Shown: positions 44,174 through 53,200 of the stretch, piece after piece | How positions within the stretch are numbered: position 1 is the stretch's first letter | Layout: the number at the start of each line of letters is the position of its first letter | Origin: an uncultured Muribaculaceae bacterium | GTDB lineage: Bacteria; Bacteroidota; Bacteroidia; Bacteroidales; Muribaculaceae | DNA: 64,000 nt | Reading direction: 5' to 3' | Assembly (NCBI GenBank): GCA_910588245.1 | Contig: CAJUQP010000003.1 | Coordinates: forward strand, 1-64,000 | The notes under the pieces: generated by a model | What the model saw: the letters and a program-made list of their open reading frames with translations, nothing else | Databases searched by the model: none | Told to the model about the DNA's origin: nothing | Made by a program: the position numbers and the translations under genes

Positions 44174-45460
44174 ATGAACACAGCACCACTTCAAGGTATT
44201 AGAGTTATTGATTTCACGGAAGTGCAGTCAGGTCCCTCCTGCACCCAGATGCTTGCATGGCTCGGCGCGGAGGTGATCAAGATAGAACGCCCCGGTGTGG
44301 GCGACGCCACGAGAAAGGAACTTCAGTTCGACCCCGATGAACCGAGCTACTATTTCCTGCAGCTAAACTCCGACAAGAAGTCGCTCGCCCTCGACGCCAA
44401 GACTCCCGACGGAAAAGCGATTCTCACAAAACTGATCGAGAAAGCCGATATATTTGTGGAGAACCTCCACCCAGGGGCTATGGACAAGCTGGGATTCTCC
44501 TGGGAGGAAGTGCACAAACTCAATCCTAAATGCATCTACGGCTCAATAAAGGGCTTCCCTCTCTCATCACGCTACAAAGATCTAAAGGCATATGAGCCTA
44601 TCGCACAGGTTACCGCCTGCGCCGCAACCACAACAGGATGGTATGAGGGTGAATACAACATACCGACACAGAGTGGCGCCGCACTCGGCGATTCCAACAC
44701 CGGCATGCACCTTCTCATAGGTCTTCTCGCAGCCCTGCAGCAGCGCCAGCGCACGGGCGAAGGAAGCTATGTCTATCAGTCGATGCACAACGCCTGCCTT
44801 AATCTCTGCCGTATCAAGACACGCGATCAGCTCACTCTCGACAGGATCGGATATCTGACACAGTATCCCCAGTATCCCGACCAGAAATTCCCGGATTATG
44901 TTCCTCGCTCCGGTAACACCGAAGGAAGCGGAGTGCTCGGATGGACTTATAAATGCAAGGGATGGGAGACAGACCCAAATGCCTACTGCTATATAATCTT
45001 CCAGCGTGGCGCCAAAGACTTCGAGCTCGCATGCAAGGCATTCAGTTTCGAAGACTGGCTCACCAATCCGGATTTCAATACCGCTGATGCACGCGACCGT
45101 CACAAAGCGGAGATTATCAAGAGAGTGGAGGCCTGGTCGGTAGATAAAGACAAATACGAAATAGTCAAGCTTCTCGCACCCTACGGAGTGCCGTGCGCTC
45201 CGGTGCTCTCAACAAAAGAAATGATGAGCCAACCGGAACTCTACGACGGCAACACGCTTGTGAAGATCAACCAGGGAGGCAAGATCGGGGAATTCGTAAC
45301 GGTTGGATGCCCATTCACCATATCCAATTTCCAGCCGACCTATGGTCCGTGTCCGGAACTTGGAGGAAACACCGACGAAGTACTGACCGAACTTGGTTAT
45401 TCCGCAGACGATATCGAAAAATTCAAGACCAACGGCACTACGGCTCCCCTATCCAAATAA
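44174..45460 (+). CDS. frc: Formyl-CoA:oxalate CoA-transferase
   Basis: The 428-residue enzyme belongs to the class III CoA-transferases and matches the Frc type in length. It shows VIDFTEVQSGPSCTQMLAWL and GAEVIKIERP at the start, LNSDKKSLALD, and Asp173 in AALGDSNTGMHL, the position of the catalytic Asp of Oxalobacter Frc. It moves CoA from formyl-CoA to oxalate. The next gene encodes the decarboxylase that regenerates formyl-CoA. An inverted repeat CCGTA/TACGG at 44098-44115 lies upstream and could be regulatory; I do not see a clear TAnnTTTG box. Confidence 0.94.
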   Translation: MNTAPLQGIRVIDFTEVQSGPSCTQMLAWLGAEVIKIERPGVGDATRKELQFDPDEPSYYFLQLNSDKKSLALDAKTPDGKAILTKLIEKADIFVENLHPGAMDKLGFSWEEVHKLNPKCIYGSIKGFPLSSRYKDLKAYEPIAQVTACAATTTGWYEGEYNIPTQSGAALGDSNTGMHLLIGLLAALQQRQRTGEGSYVYQSMHNACLNLCRIKTRDQLTLDRIGYLTQYPQYPDQKFPDYVPRSGNTEGSGVLGWTYKCKGWETDPNAYCYIIFQRGAKDFELACKAFSFEDWLTNPDFNTADARDRHKAEIIKRVEAWSVDKDKYEIVKLLAPYGVPCAPVLSTKEMMSQPELYDGNTLVKINQGGKIGEFVTVGCPFTISNFQPTYGPCPELGGNTDEVLTELGYSADDIEKFKTNGTTAPLSK

Positions 45461-45479
45461 ACAAATATTGAAACCACGG

Positions 45480-45515
45480 AAGGCTTGCCGGGACACTAAG
45501 CCCCCGGCAAGCCTT
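45480..45515 (+). terminator. Attenuator-like hairpin between frc and oxc
   Basis: AAGGCTTGCCGGG and CCCGGCAAGCCTT form a perfect 13-bp stem, followed by TATTCTT. Placed in the middle of the operon, it should lower oxc expression relative to frc, or serve as a barrier to 3' decay. Confidence 0.7.
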
Positions 45516-45541
45516 TATTCTTATAAAGAATCATTACAGTT

Positions 45542-47281
45542 ATGAAAAACACTACACCTGATAAACCCACGTTCCCCCAACAAGTCACCGGGATGTATAT
45601 CCTTGCCAAGACTCTTAAATATCTCGGACTCGACGATGTCTATGGCCTTGTAGGAATCCCCGTCACTGAAGCGGCATATGCCATGCAGAAAGTCGGAGTC
45701 AGATACATGGGCTTCCGCTTCGAACAGCAGGCGGGCATGGCCGCCGCAACACACGGGTTCCTCACCCGGCGTCCCGGCATACTCCTCACTGTCTCATCAC
45801 TCGGATTCCTCAATGGACTTACCGCCACAGCCAACGCCACGGTCAACTGTTATCCCATGATACAGATCTCTGGCGCCACTGATCCGGACATGGTCGACAT
45901 GAAAATGGGCACCTACGAGGAACTCGATCAGCTAAACACCGCCCGACCGCTCGTTAAACTCGCCCTCCGTTGCAGTCATGCCAAAGACATCCCCTCCGCT
46001 CTGGCCAGAGCATACAGGGCTGCGGTCAGCGGGCGTCCCGGTGGTGTATACATCGACATGACAACACCGGCTCTCGGAGAGATAATGGATGCATCGGAGG
46101 CTGAGAAACTTTTCTATACCCCTGTTGACATCTATTCTCCCGTAACCCCGAACAAGGATGCTGTGGCAAGAGCCGCCGAACTTCTTCTGGGAGCGCAACG
46201 TCCGGCCATACTTCTCGGGAAAGGGGCCGCCTACGCATGCGTGGAGGATAAGATCAAGAAACTTGTCGAGACCTATGGCATACCATATCTTCCCATGTCG
46301 ATGGCCAAGGGGCTCCTCCCTGATGACGGAGAATACAGTGCCCTCTCCTGCCGCACGGACATAATGGAAAAATCGGATGTCGTCCTGGTGATCGGCGCGC
46401 GCCTCAACTGGATGCTGTCTTTCGGACGTGGCAAATGGAACCGCGACATCAAATTCATCCAGATGGATGTCGAGCCTACTGAAATCGACGTCAACGTGCC
46501 TATAGCCGCCCCAGTCGTAGGAGACATCTCACTCTCGCTCGACGCGCTCCTCGCGGCAATGGAAGGAAAGAAAAACCATGCCGATCCGTCATGGGTCACA
46601 TCGCTTCAGGCTGAGACCAAAATCAAGAACGCAAGATTCGCCGCAAAGCTTGCCGAAGCCGCCAAGACCTCGCCTATGAACCATTTCAGCGCCCTCAGCG
46701 CCGTGAAACCTGTGCTTGAGGCCAATCCAGACATAATCCTTATCAATGAAGGGGCCAACACACTCGATGACACCCGCGACTGCATCGACATGAAACTTCC
46801 GCGCCACAGAGTGGATTGTGCCACATGGGCTATCATGGGAATGGGCATGGGCTCGTGTGTGGGTGCCGCGATAGCGACGGGCAAAAAAGTAGTGGCAATT
46901 GAAGGCGATTCAGCATTCGGATTCTCGGGTATGGATTTCGCCACGATATGCCGATTCAAGCTTCCGGTGACCGTGGTCGTATTCAACAACGGAGGCATAT
47001 ATAATAATATAGGAGTGAACCCATCCACTGATCCGGATATCATGCACGACCCGGCTCCCACTACACTTGATCTTGAGGCAAGATACGACAAGATGGGGGA
47101 TGTGTTCGGAGCAAAAGGATACTACGTCACAACCCCGGATGAGCTGAAGAGCGCACTCGAGGAGGCCATAGCCTCAGGCAAACCGGCTATCATAGATGTG
47201 CAACTTGCAGCCGACGCCGGCAAGGAGAGCGGACATATCGGATACCTCAATCCGGCGCCGCTGATCGATTATACCGTATAA
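45542..47281 (+). CDS. oxc: Oxalyl-CoA decarboxylase
   Basis: The 579-residue ThDP enzyme has the three-domain layout of the family. Glu61 in FRFEQQAGMAAA is the residue that activates the cofactor, and GDSAFGFSGMD with FNNGGIYNN is the ThDP-binding motif. NPSTDPDIMHDPAPT near the end agrees with Oxc. It splits oxalyl-CoA into formyl-CoA and CO2, consuming a proton. With Frc it forms a cycle, and with an anion exchanger it can generate proton-motive force. It lies 81 bases after frc. Confidence 0.95.
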   Translation: MKNTTPDKPTFPQQVTGMYILAKTLKYLGLDDVYGLVGIPVTEAAYAMQKVGVRYMGFRFEQQAGMAAATHGFLTRRPGILLTVSSLGFLNGLTATANATVNCYPMIQISGATDPDMVDMKMGTYEELDQLNTARPLVKLALRCSHAKDIPSALARAYRAAVSGRPGGVYIDMTTPALGEIMDASEAEKLFYTPVDIYSPVTPNKDAVARAAELLLGAQRPAILLGKGAAYACVEDKIKKLVETYGIPYLPMSMAKGLLPDDGEYSALSCRTDIMEKSDVVLVIGARLNWMLSFGRGKWNRDIKFIQMDVEPTEIDVNVPIAAPVVGDISLSLDALLAAMEGKKNHADPSWVTSLQAETKIKNARFAAKLAEAAKTSPMNHFSALSAVKPVLEANPDIILINEGANTLDDTRDCIDMKLPRHRVDCATWAIMGMGMGSCVGAAIATGKKVVAIEGDSAFGFSGMDFATICRFKLPVTVVVFNNGGIYNNIGVNPSTDPDIMHDPAPTTLDLEARYDKMGDVFGAKGYYVTTPDELKSALEEAIASGKPAIIDVQLAADAGKESGHIGYLNPAPLIDYTV

Positions 47282-47287
47282 CACTTT

Positions 47288-47328
47288 TTCACCTTCGGAC
47301 GCCACAGCGTTGGGTGTCTGAAGGTGAA
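47288..47328 (+). terminator. Hairpin between oxc and the AEC permease gene
   Basis: TTCACCTTCGGACGCC pairs with the segment 47312-47328 through a nearly perfect stem with G-T pairs. T's precede rather than follow it on the plus strand, so termination may be partial. Confidence 0.6.
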
Positions 47329-47366
47329 TACCACGGATTGTTCCACTATTATAAATCAATGTAATT

Positions 47367-48341
47367 ATGAATCTCTCACATGTCATACTTTATGCCATCG
47401 TCCCGATAATAGTCGTGATGCTCGCGGGCTATATATCCGGAAAGAAGGGAATCTTCACCGGAGATGACGCCAAGAAATTCAATAAGGTAGTACTCGACTA
47501 TGCATTGCCTGCAGCTCTGTTCGTATCAATCGTTCAGGCAAGCCGGGAGATGCTCGTGCGCGACATAAAGCTCACCGTGGTTTCTACAGTAGGAATCATG
47601 GCCTGCTTCATGGCCGTATATTTTGTCTTCCGGTATTGCTTCAAGAAAAACACCGGGGCCGACGCTGCCGTGTCTGCCTTGATAAGCGGATCTCCTACCA
47701 TAGGATTCCTCGGCTTTGCAGTGCTTGAACCTATCTTCGGCACATCCCCGTCAGTGGCGCTTGTTGTAGCAATTGTCGGGATTGTCGTCAATGCAATAGG
47801 CATACCAGTCGGCCTCTCGCTGATGAACGCTTCCCTTGAAAAGCAACAGCCCGGTTCCACGAAAAAGGAAAGCGCATGGAAGCCCGTACTGCATGCGCTC
47901 GCCCAGCCTGTGGCATGGGCTCCGATTCTTGCGGTTGTTTGGGTTGTGATAGGAATACCCTGGCCAAAGTGGGCATCCCCGTCGTTCGACCTTATATCCA
48001 AGGCAAACGCATCTATGGCCGTGTTCTCAGCCGGCATTACCCTGTCTGCCATACATTTCACCCTCAACTGGCAGGCTATTCTCGGCTCGATCATGAAGAT
48101 GGTGATGATGCCGGCGGTCATTCTGGTACTTGGTCTTCTCTTCAAGATGGATCCTGAAAACCTTAAGATGCTCGTAGTGGCCGGTGCTCTTCCCCCCGCA
48201 TTCTCGGGAATCATCATCGCCGACGAATACGACACATACGTCGCCACAGGCACCAGTTCGCTGACACTGTCCGTTCTCCTCTTCGTGGGTTTCTGCCCGC
48301 TATGGCTGTGGCTCACCGATTTCGCAATCAAGGCGTTCTAA
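47367..48341 (+). CDS. AEC-family permease (probable oxalate/formate carrier)
   Basis: The 324-residue protein has ten predicted membrane helices in two similar halves with ISGSPTIGFLGFAVL and GALPPAFSGIIIADEY, the crossing regions of the auxin-efflux-carrier (AEC) family. Bacterial AEC members carry malate, malonate and other short dicarboxylates. Its place behind frc and oxc makes oxalate import, perhaps in exchange for formate, the likely role. This would replace the MFS exchanger OxlT of Oxalobacter. Family sure; cargo inferred. Confidence 0.85.
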   Translation: MNLSHVILYAIVPIIVVMLAGYISGKKGIFTGDDAKKFNKVVLDYALPAALFVSIVQASREMLVRDIKLTVVSTVGIMACFMAVYFVFRYCFKKNTGADAAVSALISGSPTIGFLGFAVLEPIFGTSPSVALVVAIVGIVVNAIGIPVGLSLMNASLEKQQPGSTKKESAWKPVLHALAQPVAWAPILAVVWVVIGIPWPKWASPSFDLISKANASMAVFSAGITLSAIHFTLNWQAILGSIMKMVMMPAVILVLGLLFKMDPENLKMLVVAGALPPAFSGIIIADEYDTYVATGTSSLTLSVLLFVGFCPLWLWLTDFAIKAF

Positions 48342-48380
48342 GATCGGGGGTATTCTTGCTAAAAACTGAAACATATCAAA

Positions 48381-48426
48381 AAAGAGAGGCTATGTCCACA
48401 TATTTATTCGGACATAACCTCTCTTT
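48381..48426 (+). terminator. Terminator of the oxalate operon
   Basis: AAAGAGAGGCTATGTCC and GGACATAACCTCTCTTT pair with one mismatch; TTAT follows. The core GAGGCTATGTC resembles the hairpins at 21625 and 30464. Confidence 0.8.
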
Positions 48427-48446
48427 TATCTATCCAATAGTCAATC

Positions 48447-48476
48447 CCCGTGATGAATCGCAGATTTCATCACGGG
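48447..48476 (+). terminator. Second terminator hairpin
   Basis: CCCGTGATGA and TCATCACGGG form a perfect 10-bp stem, followed by TTATTTTTC. It backs up the preceding terminator. Confidence 0.75.
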
Positions 48477-48709
48477 TTATTTTTCATATTCAGATAGATC
48501 TTATCAAAAAAAGCAACTGATTCACATCAGCTGCTTTCTGTTTTTCCATAATACTTTTTCGAACTAACCTAACATCATGAAACGATTTCTATATATATGA
48601 CAATCGAAAGGTCGATTTTGTTCATAAGGAAAAGTAATTTTTGTCAGCCCTTATCTTCTTTTCACCATGCTCAGATAACAAAAGCCATCCCCGGTGCGTT
48701 TCACTACTG
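48477..48709 (+). other. Gap before the small HESIH-motif gene
   Basis: Together with the two hairpins this makes a 368-base gap without a gene. It contains a third small inverted repeat (GCAACTGATTCACATCAGCTGC near 48512) and otherwise nothing I recognise; the promoter of the next gene must be here, but no clear TAnnTTTG box is visible. Confidence 0.4.
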
Positions 48710-49042
48710 ATGAGAATCGTCTACAACAAGATAATACCATTCGGAAGGAATTTCCTCGCCATAAACCTTTTCGGTATACTCTTCACCAAAGGGGAACTCG
48801 ACTGCGACATGATAAGACACGAGAGCATACATTCCTCGCAAATGAGGGAACTCCTATATATTCCTTTCTATATACTGTATTTTCTTGAATGGATGGTGCG
48901 TATCCTGCAATATGGATTCTCTACCAAAGCATATTATAACATATCGTTCGAACGCGAGGCTTACAGCAACATGCGCGATCCCCGCTACCTTTCCCACAGA
49001 AAGCATTATGCATTTCTACGTTATCTCAAAAAAAATAAATAA
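48710..49042 (+). CDS. Small membrane-associated protein with a HESIH motif
   Basis: I take the ATG at 48710 (MRIVYNKIIP); an ATG 69 bases upstream adds residues without a pattern. The 110-residue protein reads NFLAINLFGILFTKGELD, then IRHESIHSSQMRELLYIPFYILYFLEW. The HExxH spacing (His-Glu-Ser-Ile-His) lies just before a hydrophobic segment, as in minimal metallopeptidases, but the chain is too short for a known peptidase family. Proteins of this kind are found across Bacteroidales without function. It ends 10 bases before the AlaX-like gene. Confidence 0.65.
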   Translation: MRIVYNKIIPFGRNFLAINLFGILFTKGELDCDMIRHESIHSSQMRELLYIPFYILYFLEWMVRILQYGFSTKAYYNISFEREAYSNMRDPRYLSHRKHYAFLRYLKKNK

Positions 49043-49052
49043 ACATACATCT

Positions 49053-49523
49053 ATGGAATCACATGAACAGAAACCCCTTATAAATGACCACAACAAAGAT
49101 GAGTATCCCCCGATGCACACCGCCGAGCATATACTCAACGGGGGGATGGCGCGCAGATTCGGCCACGGCAGGGCCTTCAGCGCACATGTGGAGAGGAAGA
49201 AATCGAAACTCGACTACCATCTACCCTCACCTCTATCGGACGCCGACCTAAGGAGTCTTGAGGATTATGTCAACAGTATAATCCGTGAGAATGTGGCTGT
49301 AACCGAAGAATACATAACACAGAAAGAGGCGATGGAAAGATTCGATCTCAGCAGACTTCCGGAAAACGCATCCGAAACCGTGAGAGTAGTTAAGGTCGGA
49401 AATTATGACGAATGCCTGTGTGCCGGCACACATGTTGCCACCACAGGTGATATCGGCACTTTCCGGATCACGAGCAGCCGCTATCAGGATGGCATTCAAC
49501 GCATAGTATTCAAACTGGGCTGA
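49053..49523 (+). CDS. AlaX-type alanyl-tRNA editing protein
   Basis: The start at 49053 (MESHEQ) gives a 156-residue protein that consists only of the second additional domain shared by alanyl- and threonyl-tRNA synthetases. The zinc ligands are visible: His22 and His26 in MHTAEHIL, and Cys123 with His127 in CAGTH. Such free-standing domains remove wrongly attached Ser or Gly from tRNA-Ala. It is 10 bases after the HESIH gene and likely co-transcribed. Confidence 0.85.
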   Translation: MESHEQKPLINDHNKDEYPPMHTAEHILNGGMARRFGHGRAFSAHVERKKSKLDYHLPSPLSDADLRSLEDYVNSIIRENVAVTEEYITQKEAMERFDLSRLPENASETVRVVKVGNYDECLCAGTHVATTGDIGTFRITSSRYQDGIQRIVFKLG

Positions 49524-49706
49524 GACGCGGTCGCGTCCATGCATGGACTTCTTCCACGGAAGAATACACTTTAAGCCGGATGAACAAATTGCAACACTGA
49601 TTCGTTTTGGATATAAAACCAAGTCGGCTGGAGATGCATCACAAGGCGATCAATGATTTCCACATTGCGATGTCTACTACAGTTGGCTCCTAAAACATTC
49701 AAGATT

Positions 49707-49958
49707 ATGAATTTCATCTGGTACATTCTTATCGGCATCTTGGCCGGTTTCGTAGCCGGCAAACTCATGCATGGCGGAGGTTTCGGCGTGATCGTAAATC
49801 TCATAGTCGGTATCATAGGAGGAGTGCTCGGCGGCTGGCTGTTCGGATTAATAGGCATAACGGCCGGAGGAATCATCGGTAGCCTTATCACCTCTGTGGT
49901 CGGGGCGATATTTCTCCTCTGGATTGTAGGGCTCATAAGCAAATCGATATCCCGTTGA
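49707..49958 (+). CDS. GlsB/YeaQ/YmgE-family small membrane protein
   Basis: The start at 49707 (MNFIWYILIG) gives 83 residues, the normal length for this family; an ATG 54 bases upstream is less likely. The Gly-rich pattern GILAGFVAGKLMHGGGFGVI, then NLIVGIIGGVLGGWLF and GGIIGSLITSVVGAIFLL, makes three membrane helices, as in the transglycosylase-associated family. Members are induced by stress in several bacteria; the mechanism is unknown. Confidence 0.9.
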   Translation: MNFIWYILIGILAGFVAGKLMHGGGFGVIVNLIVGIIGGVLGGWLFGLIGITAGGIIGSLITSVVGAIFLLWIVGLISKSISR

Positions 49959-49980
49959 TCCTTGCTATCTGTCGAAACAG

Positions 49981-50017
49981 AAAAGGGGATTGCCTCTTTT
50001 TCAGGCAATCCCCTTTT
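49981..50017. terminator. Bidirectional terminator
   Basis: AAAAGGGGATTGCC and GGCAATCCCCTTTT form a perfect 14-bp stem. A's on the left and T's on the right serve both the plus-strand GlsB-like gene and the end of the minus-strand rhamnogalacturonan locus. Confidence 0.85.
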
Positions 50018-50039
50018 CTGTTTCAGATTAAATCCGGTC

Positions 50040-50924
50040 TCATTTCAGCTTTCTTACATAGTCAAACCATGAAGCCGATGTCTTGAATCCCTCTTTCTCT
50101 CTCAGGCCTGAGGCTGTGATAGTATAGGATATTTTTCCGTCGCGGTCAGGACGCAGAATAAACAGATAATTGAGGTCATCCTCCTTGGCGGAGACTATAT
50201 TCTCAGGATTTACCTTAATACCGAGCCCTACTGTCTCGATCCATTCCGGATGGTTCTTGTCAGGGATATTGTTTCCCCATGATGCAGCCACACCTTTATC
50301 GAGAATGAAACCGACGTTATCCTTCTCAATCTTCTGTACACCAGTAGCAAAGAGATCTCCAGGTTTGTATCTGTCGAGCTTGATCTCAACATTAATCTCA
50401 CGCTTTGCCGGGTCAGCAGTATAAGTCTGAGTCATCTGTATGGGGTGCTCGTTGTAGATCCAGTCCTTGTCATAGACCATGACGGTATGATCGTCGATGA
50501 CACGCTGCCCTCTGACCGCCACACTGTCAATGATCACAGGCTCTCCATTCTTGAATCCACGGAAAGAACCCATGGCCACCGATTTGCCGGCCCAGAGCAC
50601 ATCGCAACCATCACCATTGTCGACCATATCCTTTGTGGAATAGAAACCTGTGCGGTCGAGTTCGAGGCCGGGGTTATGCTTTAGATATAGGTCGATGCTC
50701 TGACGTGAATCCATGTAGACACGTATAGCGAGCCATGGGTTCTCGAGCACCGCGCCATGACCATAGATGGCATCATAGTCGGCCGGGAACTCAGTATTGC
50801 CGGGAAACTCTATCGCGACGGCGCGCGGATGACGCTTATGGCTGTCGTGAATCTTTATATAAGCATCGGTCTGGGCCATTGCGCCCAGACTGACACCTAA
50901 AAACAGAATCGGAAGTATTCTCAT
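50040..50924 (-). CDS. DUF4861-family exported protein
   Basis: The 294-residue protein has a signal peptide (cleavage near GAMAQ). Sequence such as YDAIYGHGAVLENPWLAIRVY and NGDGCDVLWAGKSVAMGSFR agrees with the DUF4861 family, which is often encoded next to GH105 in pectin loci. A catalytic role is not established. Its start codon shares one base with the stop of the GH105 gene (50924), so translation is probably coupled. It is the last gene of the locus. Confidence 0.75.
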   Translation of the reverse strand: MRILPILFLGVSLGAMAQTDAYIKIHDSHKRHPRAVAIEFPGNTEFPADYDAIYGHGAVLENPWLAIRVYMDSRQSIDLYLKHNPGLELDRTGFYSTKDMVDNGDGCDVLWAGKSVAMGSFRGFKNGEPVIIDSVAVRGQRVIDDHTVMVYDKDWIYNEHPIQMTQTYTADPAKREINVEIKLDRYKPGDLFATGVQKIEKDNVGFILDKGVAASWGNNIPDKNHPEWIETVGLGIKVNPENIVSAKEDDLNYLFILRPDRDGKISYTITASGLREKEGFKTSASWFDYVRKLK

Positions 50925-52297
50925 CAGTGAAGCACAGTTAATGCCTTTCCGTTCTCATCGAGAGAGAACAGAGGGTTAGTGTTCTCGGGATCAACATTAT
51001 AATAATGTACGGCACTGTCGTTCTGCCGCGGGAATTGGGTAGAGAGAAGGCGTATCATCTCCGCACCCGCCCAGATAGCGGGGCCATAGCCATGTGCGGC
51101 TTTAACGCTCACGGGACGATAGGCGTAAAAGGCCGGATCAAAGCCCATGCCAGTGCCCACAACGACATCCTCCACCTCACCTCTCGCGTTGATCTTCGAC
51201 GCCACAGCTTCCCAGGCGAGCTGCGCCACAGGCCCGAAAGTGACCGGATCAAGCCATCCTTCGTTGACACCGTGGGCCAGAGCATAGGCAAATATAGCCG
51301 TGGCCGACGTTTCCTCATACGTCTCCTGGCGATCGAGAAGCTGATGCCAGAATCCGTCGATGCCCTGAAGCTCCGCAAGACCTGCCGCATGCTCCCGGAA
51401 AGTCTTCAGAATCTCCGCGCGACGGGGATGATTCTCCGGGAGATAGTCGAGGAGCTGGCTCATTGTCAATATTGCCCAGCCATTGGCACGGCCCCAGGCG
51501 AATGAGGGCTGGAAGTCCTTACCCTCCACATATCCGTGGCGGAAGATCTTCTTCTCAGGCATCCACATTCTCTTGAAGAAACCGACGGCTATGTCGGCGG
51601 CCTTGTCAAGCTGTGCGGGATCATTGGCATAGACGCTTCGCACAGCCATCGACGGGAGAGCCATGAACATATCGTCGAGCCATACGGAAGAATGATGCGG
51701 ACGGTTGCGAGCTATCGTACCGTCGGCAAGCTTGATAGGAGTCGTCTCCACAATCTTCCAGTAATTCTCGATGATTGGCTGCAGGCTGAGGGTGGAATCG
51801 GCCATCTGTGCCCTCATCCAGGCACCGCTCATCGCGCCCGCATCATCAAGATTGGCAGGGGCAACCACCTGACGGAGCTGCCCATCCTCCTTTGGATCCC
51901 CCTTAAACTCGGAAGCTGCTTTAGCCAGAAAACCTACCCGGTCGCTGACATAGTCGGAGTAACGCTTATCGCCGGTTATTCTGGCAGCATCCAGAAGAGC
52001 GTCATACATCACGCCCCATTCATAACTCGTGAGACGATATGTGCCTTGGTTGACCTTGCCATCGGTCATCTTGGCCGGAGTCACCTCATCGATATACGCG
52101 AATATCCTGTCGACATCAGCTTTGACGGAGTCCTTGTCAAGTTCCCCGTAAGGTGTCTTGTAGTCGGGTTTCAGAAGATGCAGCGGTGTGGTGGAGTCAT
52201 TGATCTCTTCCTCCCCCCCTTGCTCCTGCCTCTGGGTGCATGACGCCAGGGCTATAGCCGCGGCAAGGGCCGCGGTCATGAGTCTCGCTGTGTTCAT
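50924..52297 (-). CDS. GH105 unsaturated rhamnogalacturonyl hydrolase, lipoprotein
   Basis: The 457-residue protein has a lipobox ALASC (Cys20). The (alpha/alpha)6-barrel is of the GH105 kind: RPHHSSVWLDDMFMALP contains the catalytic Asp, and SFAWGRANGWAILTMSQLLDYLP and DGFWHQLLD are typical blocks. The family removes the unsaturated galacturonyl residue left at the end of oligomers by rhamnogalacturonan lyases such as the PL11 enzyme encoded at 57076. It lies between rhaD and the DUF4861 gene. Confidence 0.88.
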   Translation of the reverse strand: MNTARLMTAALAAAIALASCTQRQEQGGEEEINDSTTPLHLLKPDYKTPYGELDKDSVKADVDRIFAYIDEVTPAKMTDGKVNQGTYRLTSYEWGVMYDALLDAARITGDKRYSDYVSDRVGFLAKAASEFKGDPKEDGQLRQVVAPANLDDAGAMSGAWMRAQMADSTLSLQPIIENYWKIVETTPIKLADGTIARNRPHHSSVWLDDMFMALPSMAVRSVYANDPAQLDKAADIAVGFFKRMWMPEKKIFRHGYVEGKDFQPSFAWGRANGWAILTMSQLLDYLPENHPRRAEILKTFREHAAGLAELQGIDGFWHQLLDRQETYEETSATAIFAYALAHGVNEGWLDPVTFGPVAQLAWEAVASKINARGEVEDVVVGTGMGFDPAFYAYRPVSVKAAHGYGPAIWAGAEMIRLLSTQFPRQNDSAVHYYNVDPENTNPLFSLDENGKALTVLH

Positions 52298-52303
52298 GCC
52301 TGT

Positions 52304-53113
52304 TTATTTGGGAAGATGAAACACGTCTGTGATCTCCTGCATCTGGGCCTCGCTCATGCCGTCGGGCACAAAGCCCATGCTGCGGGCACACATGTAGATA
52401 TTGGCGCTCTTGTTGAGCACATCGATTTGGTCGAAAGCCGACATCACGTCTTCCTCAACAGCAAAGACGCCGTGCTTCTCCCACATAACCACATCGTAGT
52501 TGTCGTCAAGGGCCTTGATGGTAGCGTCGGCAAGTTCTACAGAAGATGGAAGCATATATGGCACAATGCCCAGACCTCGGGGAGCAAACGCCTTGGTCTC
52601 GGGGATCATGCTCCAGAGAAGCTTTGTGAGCACATCCTTATTCAGGAATTCCGGATTATGGCTCATGGCGACAAGTTCGATGGGATGGGTATGGACAGAT
52701 GCCTTGTATGTCGAGCCTTTTCCGATAAGATAGTTGTGCACGGCGAGATGCGAGGGAAGCTCGGATGTGGGTTTCACCACATCGTCGGCAATGATCTCAT
52801 AGTGGGCGCAGTCATCGAGTATGCGGATCACAGATCCATTCTGCATGGGCCATCGCGCGAGGTCTCGCATGCGTTTCTGTGTGCCTTTGCAATAGAAATA
52901 GCATCCTTTGAGGTTGGGGAGGGTGGCTCCTATGGCCACGGGTGCGCTTATCGCCGGCATATTGCGGATCTCGTCATCCACATGTTCGGTAATGTTGACT
53001 GTTATGTTGCCACCGTTTCTTTCGGCCCAGCCTTTCTGCCATAGATATCCGGCGGCCTCGGCCACCTGACCCACCTCACGGGCCAGTTCAGGTCTGTTAT
53101 CGAGTATTGACAT
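52304..53113 (-). CDS. rhaD: L-rhamnulose-1-phosphate aldolase
   Basis: The 269-residue protein is a class II aldolase of normal RhaD length. It shows GYLWQKGWAERNGGNITVN, CKGTQKRMRDLAR, and the zinc site SVHTHPIEL with a further WEKHGVFAVEED block. It splits L-rhamnulose-1-phosphate into dihydroxyacetone phosphate and L-lactaldehyde. It is followed on the same strand after 6 bases by the GH105 gene. Confidence 0.96.
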   Translation of the reverse strand: MSILDNRPELAREVGQVAEAAGYLWQKGWAERNGGNITVNITEHVDDEIRNMPAISAPVAIGATLPNLKGCYFYCKGTQKRMRDLARWPMQNGSVIRILDDCAHYEIIADDVVKPTSELPSHLAVHNYLIGKGSTYKASVHTHPIELVAMSHNPEFLNKDVLTKLLWSMIPETKAFAPRGLGIVPYMLPSSVELADATIKALDDNYDVVMWEKHGVFAVEEDVMSAFDQIDVLNKSANIYMCARSMGFVPDGMSEAQMQEITDVFHLPK

Positions 53114-53200
53114 TATATTGATATTTTTATGTTCTTTAACAGCACGACAAATCGTGCCCTATGTAAATATAAGTAATCCTTTCACACATGCACCTTCCGG

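Noticed and set aside
4098..48476. CRISPR arrays
   Set aside because: No series of regularly spaced direct repeats with spacers was seen anywhere in the window; the repeated hairpins are isolated terminators.
51536..53044. Plus-strand open frames opposite GH105 and rhaD (235 and 242 codons)
   Set aside because: His/Gly-rich composition without domains; shadow frames of well identified genes.
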